A DNA stretch of 64,000 nt from an uncultured Alistipes sp. (GTDB lineage: Bacteria > Bacteroidota > Bacteroidia > Bacteroidales > Rikenellaceae), in NCBI GenBank assembly GCA_944321955.1, contig CALUNG010000005.1:62001-126000 (forward strand). Direction: 5' to 3'. The position numbers were made by a program, and so were the translations under genes. Below the pieces are notes generated by a model. It was not told the origin of the DNA. It saw only the letters and a program-made list of their open reading frames with translations, and did no database searches. Every line of letters starts with the position of its first letter. The first letter of the stretch is position 1. Below, in pieces: positions 42,785 through 50,413 of the stretch.

Positions 42785-44161
42785 ATGAAGGTTAAAAATT
42801 TACTTTTGATGGCTCTGGCCGCATTCTCGTTGACGTTTGCTGCCTGCGAGCCTACCGAAGAGCCTGTGGTCGACGACGGAACGGAAGAGGTTCCCGGCGG
42901 CGATGACACTACGCCGGATGATCCGGACGACGGTACTGAAGAACCTGTTGAGGTTGTGTTTACCGTATCGGTAACAGACATCACCACGAACAGTGCAACC
43001 GTATCGGTAACGCCTTCGGACGCAACCGTTACCTACTATTTCGACGTGATCGAGAAGTCTGTTCTCGACATGTACGGTGATGCCATGGCATTGTTTGAAG
43101 ATGTCATTGCGGATCTTCAGAGCTATGAGTCTTATGGATATTCGCTGGCTGATTTCCTTTCGAAGGGAGCAGACTCATATACGTATGAAGGCGACGTGGC
43201 CCTTGACCCCTCGACCGAATATTGCGTATATGTTGCGGGCGTAGATGCCGACGGCACGATTACGACCGACGTTACGACCGAGACGTTCACTACCGAGGCG
43301 ATAGTACCGTCGGACAATACCTTTACGGTCACCGAAACCAACGGTAACGTCGAGATTACGCCGAGCAACAACGATCCCTATGTATGGGACCTATATAAGA
43401 CGTCGTCACTCGAAGGGTATGCCGATGATGAAATCATCGAAGCCGTCATATATACTCTTGGCGAGGATCTGCCGTACTATATGGCTACCGGACCCGACTC
43501 GTACGACTATTCGTCGGTACTTGAGGAGGGCGTATCGTACACGGTACTGGTATTCGGTTATGACGGTGGTGCGACGACTGGCCTTACCAGGTACGAGTTC
43601 ACGTATGAGACTGCCGCTGCTACAGATGAGGTTGCTCTGACCATGACTGGCGGTTATTTTACTTTTTATGGAGACGAAGACGATCCTAACGTAAACAATT
43701 GGAATCTGGATTTCTACAACGATACCGCAAACCTTTGGGTTAATTTCAACTCCGAACTGTCGGCCGGTACGAATCCTTCGGGCGAGTACACCATCGATCC
43801 TGAAAACGGGACTGCAGCAGGTACGGCAGTCTCGAAATTATCGACATACTCAAGTTTCAGTGAAACGGGAGATTATTATGAAATCGTACTCGTAGAAGGT
43901 TCGTTCACTATATCTGCAGACGGCGAGAACTATAAGGTTTCCGTCAATGTCAAGGGTGAAGACGGCAAGACCTATACCTGCGAATACAACGGTGCACTCG
44001 ATCTGTTCGACGTATCGACGGATGCGTCGCTTGCGCCTTCGCGTAAGGTTCTGAATGCCGATCTCCGCAAGGTGGCCAAGCTCCGTTCCGTTGTCAAAAA
44101 GTTGGGCGTATCGGAGGTTGGGAATACCAAAATCATGAAACTCTCGAGCGTACTCCGATAA
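42785..44161 (+). CDS. Tandem FnIII-like surface lipoprotein D, 458 aa
   Basis: Fourth paralog. The start at 42785 (MKVKNLLLMALAAF) gives the same signal peptide as C, with Cys21; a TTG 60 bases upstream lies on top of the -7 box and is rejected. The acidic linker is the longest (EPTEEPVVDDGTEEVPGGDD onward). FnIII-like unit 1: FTVSVTDITTNSATVSVTPS to TEYCVYVAGVDADGTI. Unit 2: NTFTVTETNGNVEITPSNND to YTVLVFGYDGGATTGLTRYEF. The third domain has diverged from A-C (TMTGGYFTFYGDEDDPNVNN) but keeps the VEGSFTI block; the tail is basic and ends SSVLR. Ligand unknown. Confidence 0.86.
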   Translation: MKVKNLLLMALAAFSLTFAACEPTEEPVVDDGTEEVPGGDDTTPDDPDDGTEEPVEVVFTVSVTDITTNSATVSVTPSDATVTYYFDVIEKSVLDMYGDAMALFEDVIADLQSYESYGYSLADFLSKGADSYTYEGDVALDPSTEYCVYVAGVDADGTITTDVTTETFTTEAIVPSDNTFTVTETNGNVEITPSNNDPYVWDLYKTSSLEGYADDEIIEAVIYTLGEDLPYYMATGPDSYDYSSVLEEGVSYTVLVFGYDGGATTGLTRYEFTYETAAATDEVALTMTGGYFTFYGDEDDPNVNNWNLDFYNDTANLWVNFNSELSAGTNPSGEYTIDPENGTAAGTAVSKLSTYSSFSETGDYYEIVLVEGSFTISADGENYKVSVNVKGEDGKTYTCEYNGALDLFDVSTDASLAPSRKVLNADLRKVAKLRSVVKKLGVSEVGNTKIMKLSSVLR

Positions 44162-44185
44162 TCGGAACAGCGCGACACATGAATG

Positions 44186-44225
44186 AAAAAAGAGGGGTCA
44201 CCCGTTCGGGCGACCTCTCTTTTTT
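44186..44225 (+). terminator. Intrinsic terminator after lipoprotein D
   Basis: AAAAAAGAGGGGTC pairs with GACCTCTCTTTTTT, with an inner CCCG/CGGG pair around TT. The A-run and T-run flank make it potentially bidirectional for the convergent GDPD gene. Confidence 0.85.
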
Positions 44226-44244
44226 GTCGTTGTGTGTAAGGCCG

Positions 44245-45153
44245 TCAGCGGCGCAGTTTGTGGCGACCCTTCGACTTGAGGTATTCGATAACCAGAGCCG
44301 GGCGGTCGGTCTGTATGATCGACGAGCCTATTTCGAGATGTTTGCCATAGACGCGGTCGGGATCGGCCACGGCATCGTCATCGCAATATCCGCCGCCGAC
44401 GCTGTCCCAGAGGGTGTCGGTCCATGCGCGGGCGCCACGCTCGTTGATGAGTGCAATGCAGTCGATGTCGGACTGGCAGATCTTGTTGTACATGCAGATC
44501 TCGTATGCGGGGCAGGGATACTCGTCCAGGAAGCGGTGGAGCTTCTCGACCGATGCGGGAACGGCCGGCGAGAGCATGGGCATGAACATTATCGGGCGTC
44601 CGTCGATGGCCTTTACTGCCTCGTCGAATTCGCAACCGCATTTGATGATCACCTGATCGAGCATGTCGAGACGCACCAGCAGGTCGTATATCATGTCGAG
44701 ATAGGGCCAGCCGTTGGCGTCGATGTTCACCAGCACCTTGTCCTTGCAGGTCTTGAGGAGCTCCTCGAGGGTCGGTATGCGGCACTTGGTGGTGACGCCG
44801 TGACCCGAACGCAGGCGGAATTTACTGAGGTCGGTCCACTTGAGGTCCGAGACGAGGCCCTTGGCCTTTGTGGTGCGGTCGGCACGGCGGTCGTGCATGA
44901 CGATCAGCACGCTGTCGGAGGTCATGGCCACGTCTATCTCGACGATGTCCACGCCCATTTCGATGGCGCTCTGCATTGCTTCGATCGAGTTTTCGGGCCA
45001 GTTGCGCCAGTCGCCGCGGTGCGAAGCCACGAAGACGTATTTCGATTTGGGGTCGCGCATCTCTTCCATGAGACGTTCGGTACGTGTGCGCTGTGCTGCC
45101 AGCGATATTGCAGCCGTCAGAGTGAACAGCAGCAGAAGAAGTTGTTTTTTCAT
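44245..45153 (-). CDS. Glycerophosphodiester phosphodiesterase, periplasmic, 302 aa
   Basis: GDPD enzymes hydrolyse glycerophosphodiesters to glycerol-3-phosphate and an alcohol using a TIM barrel and a metal. The classical residues are here: HRG at 45-47, PEN at 53-55, EID at 72-74 and MHD at 86-88. The start MKKQLLLLLFTLTAAISLAAQ is a cleavable signal peptide without lipobox, so the enzyme is probably periplasmic. It is separated from the upstream PQQ-like gene by a terminator, so it may be read at a lower level or from its own promoter, which I could not find. Together with the second GDPD it points to phosphodiester scavenging. Confidence 0.92.
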   Translation of the reverse strand: MKKQLLLLLFTLTAAISLAAQRTRTERLMEEMRDPKSKYVFVASHRGDWRNWPENSIEAMQSAIEMGVDIVEIDVAMTSDSVLIVMHDRRADRTTKAKGLVSDLKWTDLSKFRLRSGHGVTTKCRIPTLEELLKTCKDKVLVNIDANGWPYLDMIYDLLVRLDMLDQVIIKCGCEFDEAVKAIDGRPIMFMPMLSPAVPASVEKLHRFLDEYPCPAYEICMYNKICQSDIDCIALINERGARAWTDTLWDSVGGGYCDDDAVADPDRVYGKHLEIGSSIIQTDRPALVIEYLKSKGRHKLRR

Positions 45154-45175
45154 TTTTTGAAGCGATTTTCGGGTT

Positions 45176-45211
45176 GAAAAAAGAGGAGGGACCCCTTCGG
45201 GAGCCCCTCCC
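45176..45211 (-). terminator. Intrinsic terminator of the SusCD-GDPD operon
   Basis: On the minus strand GGAGGG pairs with CCCTCC around an inner imperfect CCC/GGG stem, and TCTTTTTTC follows. It lies between the PQQ-like gene and the periplasmic GDPD gene. Confidence 0.75.
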
Positions 45212-45255
45212 TGCCGTTGGATAGGTTGTTTATACAGCGGTCTTTGGTGTTTTTG

Positions 45256-47454
45256 TTACTTCTGTACGCAGGTGTGGCGGCAGTCGGCATACTTCATCGG
45301 CCACGGGGTGTTTCCCGGGGCAGTGCAGCCACCGTATCCCAGCTTGACCAGTACGCCGTGACGCTCTTCCCAGTTGTTGTGGAATTCGCATGCCAGATAG
45401 ATCATTCCGTCGTCGCCGATCATTACCGAGGTCCACATGCGGGCGGCCGTAGCGGTGCCGGTGTCGATGCCGGCTTCGCGTACGAGGTCGTAGATCTTGG
45501 CCTGAGCCAGCACGGTGCATTCACCCGTAGCGTAATCGGGACGTATCACGTAGTATGTGCCGTTGTCGGCAGCCACATGTATGTTACCGGCATTGTCCAC
45601 GGCGGGAGCACCCGCAACGTCGGCTCCGCACTTGAACTGCCAAGCCTTCGTGCCGTCGGTGGCTACGGCATATACGCCGCCGTCGCCGTTCTTGTTCTTG
45701 AGGGCCACGATAAGCTCTCCCTGCGGGCCGACGATGATGCCGCCCTGGTCCTGATTGGCGACATTTTCGATTATGTGGTCGAACTTCCATGCCTGGCTCG
45801 CGCCCGGGGCTGATGTGCCGAGGCCGGCGGCTGCCGGAGCGGCTATGACGTGCAGGTTGTACGTTCCGGACTCTGTTCCTTCGATACCGACGCTCGCTAT
45901 GCAGTTGACTCCGTCGATCGAGGTGCATGCCACGCCGCTGGCCGACTTCTTCCATGCCCACGAGTAGCCGTAGCGTACGCCGAATGGTACGTAGGAGCCG
46001 AATGTCTGGTGAGTTTGCGTGGGGTTGTCGAGCAGCGACTGGTTTGCGGCGTACATTCCGTAGTTTGCGAACCACGCTACGACGCCCTCGGACGAGAGGG
46101 CCATTCCGCTGAATACGCCTCCGGCCGGGCCTCCCGTACCGCCCGTATTGCCAGAAACGTATGCCACACGTTCACCCGTAGCCTTGTCGATGGAGAGAAC
46201 CGTACCTGTGGTTCCGGCATTACCGACGTAGATGCACTTTTCGCCTATGGCCGGGGCCATCTGGTTGAACGAAGGTTTCGGCGTCGCGCCGTTACCGTAG
46301 AACTTGTCGTTGGTGAAGCTCCACTTTTTGGCTCCCTGAGGGTCGAATGCGGTGATGCAGGCATTGCCACCGTCGCCTCCGCAGGCATATATTGCGCCGC
46401 CGTCGGCCTCGATCGAGGGATTGGTGTTCTGACTGCCCGTAAAGCCTATGTTCTGCTGCCATAGCAACGTTCCGTCGGACGATATCTTGTAAAGGTCGGT
46501 TGAGTTCGACGTGGTGAAGTAGACGTTTCCGTCGCCGTCGATTGCGGGCGTATGGCTCGTAAAGCCGTTTACGCCGCCGGCGGCTGCGTATGCCCACTCG
46601 GCCATGAGCGCATATTCGCACTTCGAGGCGTCGATGGCGATGTCGTAGCGCGTACCTGCAGCCAGAGCCTGCTTGGCCTCGGCCGTATAGCCGTACCATG
46701 CGCCTCCGGCGCGTACCGATATCTTGATTTGGTCGCCGGTCTCGATTGCCGGGTTGACCATAAGCAGACCTTCGGTTCCGGTGTCGACGGTTGCGCCTTC
46801 GGCGAACTCGAGCGTCGCCGAGGGTTGTGCCTCGACGGCTGTCAGGGCTGCCTCCGTATCGTCGAGGGCGAGCGTAAAGCTGCCCGCAAGGTCGCGACCG
46901 GCAACCGATACGCGGATGCTTTCGAGAGCCTTGCCGCCGATTTCGGACGATGCGGTGTTGGTGAAGCTCAGGCGGAGCATTGCCAGCTTGCTGCGGAACA
47001 GAAGCTTGCCGTCGCTGCCGACCGATGCCACGGCAAGGTCGTTGTCGGCAATGTCGTGGCCGTCGAGTCCTTCGGACTGCGTTGCATCGACAGTGACGTT
47101 GGCCTGTGCGGCGTTGTCGCCTGCGGATGCGTCATAGGGATAGTATGCGGCCACGACCTTTGCGCCGTCGGTAGCCGTACCTTCAAAGAGACCTTCGCGT
47201 TTGCCGTCGAATTCGGGCTTGAGTGTGAAGGGTACGTTGGTGTCGGCATCGGTGTAGACGCCTATGCGGTCGCCGTTGCGCCACAGCACCTCGAGGCCGT
47301 CCTCGCCGAGCGACGTGCGCACCGACTCGAAGAGGGCCGTGATTTCGGTTTTGTTGCCGTCGGTCGCGGTTGCGTTCTGACCGTCGGTGGTGGCATCCTT
47401 TGCACAGCCGGCAACCATTGCGGCCATAGCCACCATATAGATGAATCTTCTCAT
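45256..47454 (-). CDS. Fimbrillin-like/PQQ-type beta-propeller lipoprotein, 732 aa
   Basis: The signal peptide ends at Cys17 (VAGC). Residues ~30-275 match the N-terminal domain common in Bacteroidota surface proteins of the fimbrillin-like type (KTEITALFESVRTSLGEDG; VLWRNGDRIGVYTD; AYYPYDASAGD). Residues ~290-730 are PQQ-like propeller blades: HTPAIDGDGNVYFTTSNSTD, PSIEADGGAIYACGGDGGN, PAIGEKCIYVGNAGTTG, PAVDNAGNIHVAADNGTYY and SVMIGDDGMIYLACEF. The same blades occur in the PKD-propeller gene at 48735-50378. These propellers bind ligands or proteins rather than a PQQ cofactor in most lipoproteins. Linked to SusCD and GDPD genes. Confidence 0.85.
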   Translation of the reverse strand: MRRFIYMVAMAAMVAGCAKDATTDGQNATATDGNKTEITALFESVRTSLGEDGLEVLWRNGDRIGVYTDADTNVPFTLKPEFDGKREGLFEGTATDGAKVVAAYYPYDASAGDNAAQANVTVDATQSEGLDGHDIADNDLAVASVGSDGKLLFRSKLAMLRLSFTNTASSEIGGKALESIRVSVAGRDLAGSFTLALDDTEAALTAVEAQPSATLEFAEGATVDTGTEGLLMVNPAIETGDQIKISVRAGGAWYGYTAEAKQALAAGTRYDIAIDASKCEYALMAEWAYAAAGGVNGFTSHTPAIDGDGNVYFTTSNSTDLYKISSDGTLLWQQNIGFTGSQNTNPSIEADGGAIYACGGDGGNACITAFDPQGAKKWSFTNDKFYGNGATPKPSFNQMAPAIGEKCIYVGNAGTTGTVLSIDKATGERVAYVSGNTGGTGGPAGGVFSGMALSSEGVVAWFANYGMYAANQSLLDNPTQTHQTFGSYVPFGVRYGYSWAWKKSASGVACTSIDGVNCIASVGIEGTESGTYNLHVIAAPAAAGLGTSAPGASQAWKFDHIIENVANQDQGGIIVGPQGELIVALKNKNGDGGVYAVATDGTKAWQFKCGADVAGAPAVDNAGNIHVAADNGTYYVIRPDYATGECTVLAQAKIYDLVREAGIDTGTATAARMWTSVMIGDDGMIYLACEFHNNWEERHGVLVKLGYGGCTAPGNTPWPMKYADCRHTCVQK

Positions 47455-47477
47455 GGGTCTTAAGGTTTTACGTGTAG

Positions 47478-47603
47478 TCAGATCAGATCGCCGCCGTCTT
47501 CATAGTCGCGGCCGGTCTCGTCCGAAAGTGCAAAACCCGACTCGGGAAGAATTTCCGCCATGTCGATGAGCGGAGTGTTGTATGTCCTGATAGTTTTCTT
47601 CAT
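47478..47603 (-). CDS. Small protein, 41 aa
   Basis: An open frame from complement 47603 begins MKKTIRTYNTPLIDMAEI and ends with an acidic, Gly-rich stretch (DETGRDYEDGGDLI). It fits neatly between the GDPD lipoprotein gene and the PQQ-like gene, 23 bases before the latter's start. Small proteins opening MKKTY-NTP-type and ending in acidic residues are common beside Bacteroidota surface-protein genes, as far as I recall, but have no known function. No signal peptide or membrane segment is visible. Confidence 0.6.
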   Translation of the reverse strand: MKKTIRTYNTPLIDMAEILPESGFALSDETGRDYEDGGDLI

Positions 47604-47632
47604 TGTATCGGGTTTAATCTCATTATGAAATG

Positions 47633-48616
47633 TTATCTCAGCCCCTTGGCGTCGAGATATTCGTCGACGAGCTCCACGAAGTCGGTCTGTACGAAGTCCG
47701 ATTCCGAAGCGATGAAGGCGTCGAGCGTCGTATAGTCGCCGTCGAGCATTTCGCGGTCATAGTCGGTGAGCAGATTGGAGTACGAGAGGTATCCTGCGGC
47801 GCGCACCTCGCGGCCGATGTTGCCACCCTCGATGTAGAGCGTGTTGGTGTACTGGAAGAGCTTGGCTCCGGGCAGCGACGCATATTTCGAGCAGTCGGCC
47901 GCACTCGAGATGAAGGGGTGTACGGCGATGTTTACGTCCTTGCGCTGATACTCTTCGGCTTCGGAGTAGCTGCTGCCGATGTAGAGCATAACCTGTCCGG
48001 TCATGCCGGTCTCCTGAATCTCGCGGACGAGTTTGCCCACGGGGATGTTCTTGCCGCCGAGGTCGAGGTTGACGTAGATACGGTCCTTGCATGCGAGCAG
48101 AGCCTCTTTCAGCGTGGGGACCTTTATTCTGTTGCCGTTCTCGTCGACATAGGGGTTCGAGCCCTTGCGCATGTCGAACTGCTGGATCTCGTCGTAGGTA
48201 AGATCGGCCACTTCGCCGGTACCGGTAGTGGTCTCGTCGATCGTGGAGTTGTGCATCAGTATCAGCACGTTGTCCTTGGTCTGGCGCACGTCGAGCTCGA
48301 CCATGTCGGCACCCTTCTCGATAGCCTTCTCGATGTTGGGAATCGAGTTGTCGGGGATGTTCTTGAGGAAGCCCTCATAGGTGTTGGCGCGGTGTGCGAC
48401 GATGAATATGCGGTCGCGCGTACCGCTCACGGCCTGCTCCTCGATAAGGCGGTTGAAGAGCTCGAGCAGAGTTTCGTCTGCCGGCGTCGGCCTGTCTTCA
48501 TCGTTGACGGTCGTATCGGGATTCTCGTTGCCCGACTTTTCGCAGGCCACGAATGTCGTTGTCGTCGTGAAGAGCAGGGCAACGGCAAGTGCGAGTTTAA
48601 GATATTTCCTGATCAT
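47633..48616 (-). CDS. Glycerophosphodiester phosphodiesterase-like lipoprotein, 327 aa
   Basis: The signal peptide ends at Cys25 (FVAC) and is followed by EKSGNENPD, an acidic stretch suggesting display on the cell surface. The GDPD fold is clear (MVELDVRQTKDNVLILMHNSTID), but catalytic motifs deviate from the usual: HRA instead of HRG (75-77), PDN instead of PEN (88-90), and MHN instead of MHD (121-123). Both catalytic-type histidines and the ELD acids (107-109) remain. It may act on an unusual phosphodiester or be weakly active. It lies between the PKD-propeller gene and the small protein, in the SusCD run. Confidence 0.88.
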   Translation of the reverse strand: MIRKYLKLALAVALLFTTTTTFVACEKSGNENPDTTVNDEDRPTPADETLLELFNRLIEEQAVSGTRDRIFIVAHRANTYEGFLKNIPDNSIPNIEKAIEKGADMVELDVRQTKDNVLILMHNSTIDETTTGTGEVADLTYDEIQQFDMRKGSNPYVDENGNRIKVPTLKEALLACKDRIYVNLDLGGKNIPVGKLVREIQETGMTGQVMLYIGSSYSEAEEYQRKDVNIAVHPFISSAADCSKYASLPGAKLFQYTNTLYIEGGNIGREVRAAGYLSYSNLLTDYDREMLDGDYTTLDAFIASESDFVQTDFVELVDEYLDAKGLR

Positions 48617-48665
48617 CTTTCTCTGTTTGTTTTATTCTCTTTTATGACTCCCTTATATACTCCCG

Positions 48666-48708
48666 ACGGGAGTGGAGGGACCCATGTAATGAGACCCTCC
48701 ATTCCCGT
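48666..48708 (-). other. 14-bp intercistronic hairpin
   Basis: Positions 48666-48679 pair fully with 48695-48708 (one G-T pair) around a 15-base loop, in the 118-base gap between the PKD-propeller and GDPD genes. No T-run follows on the minus strand, so an mRNA-stability or partial attenuation role is more likely than termination. Confidence 0.6.
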
Positions 48709-48734
48709 GGGATGACAGGTTGTTTCGCATGAGA

Positions 48735-50378
48735 CTATTGCTGACGGTTGGTGTGGCGACGGTCGTGTGCGAACATTGGCCACTCGGAATTTGCGGGACC
48801 CGTGCAGTCTTTGTACGACAGCGAAACCAGACCGCCGAATGTACGCGTATCGTCATCGGTGAAGCAGATGTAGATCTTGCCGTCGTCGCCGATAACGGGC
48901 GAGCACCAGATCTTGGCGGCGTAGAGTTCGCTGAAGGAGTCGGCATAGCGGCTGTCCTCGGTAACGAGCTCGGCGATGTTGCGTTTGAGCAGCAGGTCGC
49001 AGGTGTCGCCGTTACGCTTTACGATGTAGTAGTTGCCCGACTCCGAAGCGAAGTGGATGTTGCCGGCGTTGTCGATTGCGGGCGAACCCGAAACCTTCTC
49101 CTGTACGCTGTAACGTGCAACCACCTGGCTGGTCTTGGGATCGCAGATGGCGATACCGCCGTTGGTCTGGCCGAGCGTATAGTTGAGCGTACCGACGATG
49201 AGACCGTCCTCGGTTACGGCTACGCCGCCCTGGTCATGCGGTTCGGTATCCTCGATGCGGATGATCGAGACCTCTTCGCCGGTAAGGCTGTTGATGACGT
49301 AAACCTTGGTTCCGAGCTGGTCGGTGATCAGGCCGCAGACACAGTTCGTACCGTTGACGTTGATGCAGGCCAGACCTCCGTAGGGAGTCTGCTTTGCGAA
49401 GTCCGAAGCGGTGCTTGACGAGTAGATGCTCCAGGCGTAGTCCACGCCGTCGGTACCGTTGTCGAGGCCGCTCTGCGACAGACCGAAGAGACCGTAGACG
49501 CCGCCATACCAGTGGAGCATGCCCTCTTTCGAGATGGTGATGCCGTTGCGGGCACCTCCGGCCGGGCCGCCGTTACCGTGACGGCAGTAACCCTTGCGCG
49601 CGCCCGTAGCCTTGTCGATGGCCAGGATCGAGCCGGTAGTACCGGTATTGCCCACGTAGATGTTCACGTCGCCGATACCCGGAACAACGGACCATACGGT
49701 CGGTTTGAGGTCGCCGGTGGTGAAGAAGTCCTTGAAGCGCCACTTCTCCGTTCCGTCGGGGTTGAATGCCACGTACACGCCGTCGGTACCGACCGTACCG
49801 CCACCCACGAATACCGTACCGTCGGTATCGATACTCATGTTGCCCCACATGGTCGAAGTGGGATCGGTCGGGGTGAAGATTGGCTTCTTCCAGAGCAGTT
49901 CGCCCGTTGCCGAGAACTTGTAGAGGTTGTTGTCGCGGCACGAGGTGTAGATGTTGCCTTCGTTGTCGATTGCGGGAACCGTACCCGAGTTGTAGCCCTC
50001 CATGCGGCCTACCCAGTTGAGCGTGACGTCACCCTCGTCCTGTACGGCTGCGGGGTTTACCACCAGGTTCTTGCGGCGCTCGGCCTTGTTGCCGTCGGCG
50101 TCGGTCACCGAGAGGGTTACAACGAACGTTCCGTTCGTCTCGAAGACGTAGGTTGCGGTGTTGCCCGTGAGGGTGGCCACGTCGCCGATGGTCCACTCGC
50201 ATGTGTAGGGCTGTTTGCCGCCCGTGGTCTTGTTGGTGAAGGTTATGGTCTCACCCGCGGAGCACGGGTTCTGCGAGATTGTGAAGTCGGCCGTGATGAC
50301 CGAAGATCCTTCACCCGATTTGGTGCAACCGCAGAACAGGGCTGCCGTTGCGATGATTGAAAACAGAATCTTTTTCAT
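48735..50378 (-). CDS. PKD plus PQQ-type beta-propeller lipoprotein, 547 aa
   Basis: The signal peptide ends at Cys18 (FCGC). A single PKD domain occupies ~28-108 (FTISQNPCSAGETITFTNKT; YVFETNGTFVVTLSVTDADG). From ~120 the chain forms propeller blades: VPAIDNEGNIYTSCRDNNLY, SIDTDGTVFVGGGTVGTDG, GIGDVNIYVGNTGTTGSI, SPAIDNAGNIHFASESGNYY and PVIGDDGKIYICFTDDD. It shares most blades with the gene at 45256-47454 but has a PKD domain in place of the fimbrillin-like one, so the two are domain-swapped relatives. Directly after the SusD gene; probable surface binding protein. Confidence 0.87.
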   Translation of the reverse strand: MKKILFSIIATAALFCGCTKSGEGSSVITADFTISQNPCSAGETITFTNKTTGGKQPYTCEWTIGDVATLTGNTATYVFETNGTFVVTLSVTDADGNKAERRKNLVVNPAAVQDEGDVTLNWVGRMEGYNSGTVPAIDNEGNIYTSCRDNNLYKFSATGELLWKKPIFTPTDPTSTMWGNMSIDTDGTVFVGGGTVGTDGVYVAFNPDGTEKWRFKDFFTTGDLKPTVWSVVPGIGDVNIYVGNTGTTGSILAIDKATGARKGYCRHGNGGPAGGARNGITISKEGMLHWYGGVYGLFGLSQSGLDNGTDGVDYAWSIYSSSTASDFAKQTPYGGLACINVNGTNCVCGLITDQLGTKVYVINSLTGEEVSIIRIEDTEPHDQGGVAVTEDGLIVGTLNYTLGQTNGGIAICDPKTSQVVARYSVQEKVSGSPAIDNAGNIHFASESGNYYIVKRNGDTCDLLLKRNIAELVTEDSRYADSFSELYAAKIWCSPVIGDDGKIYICFTDDDTRTFGGLVSLSYKDCTGPANSEWPMFAHDRRHTNRQQ

Positions 50379-50413
50379 TTCAGAAAATTTTAAGTTGGTA
50401 TGATTGTATGATG

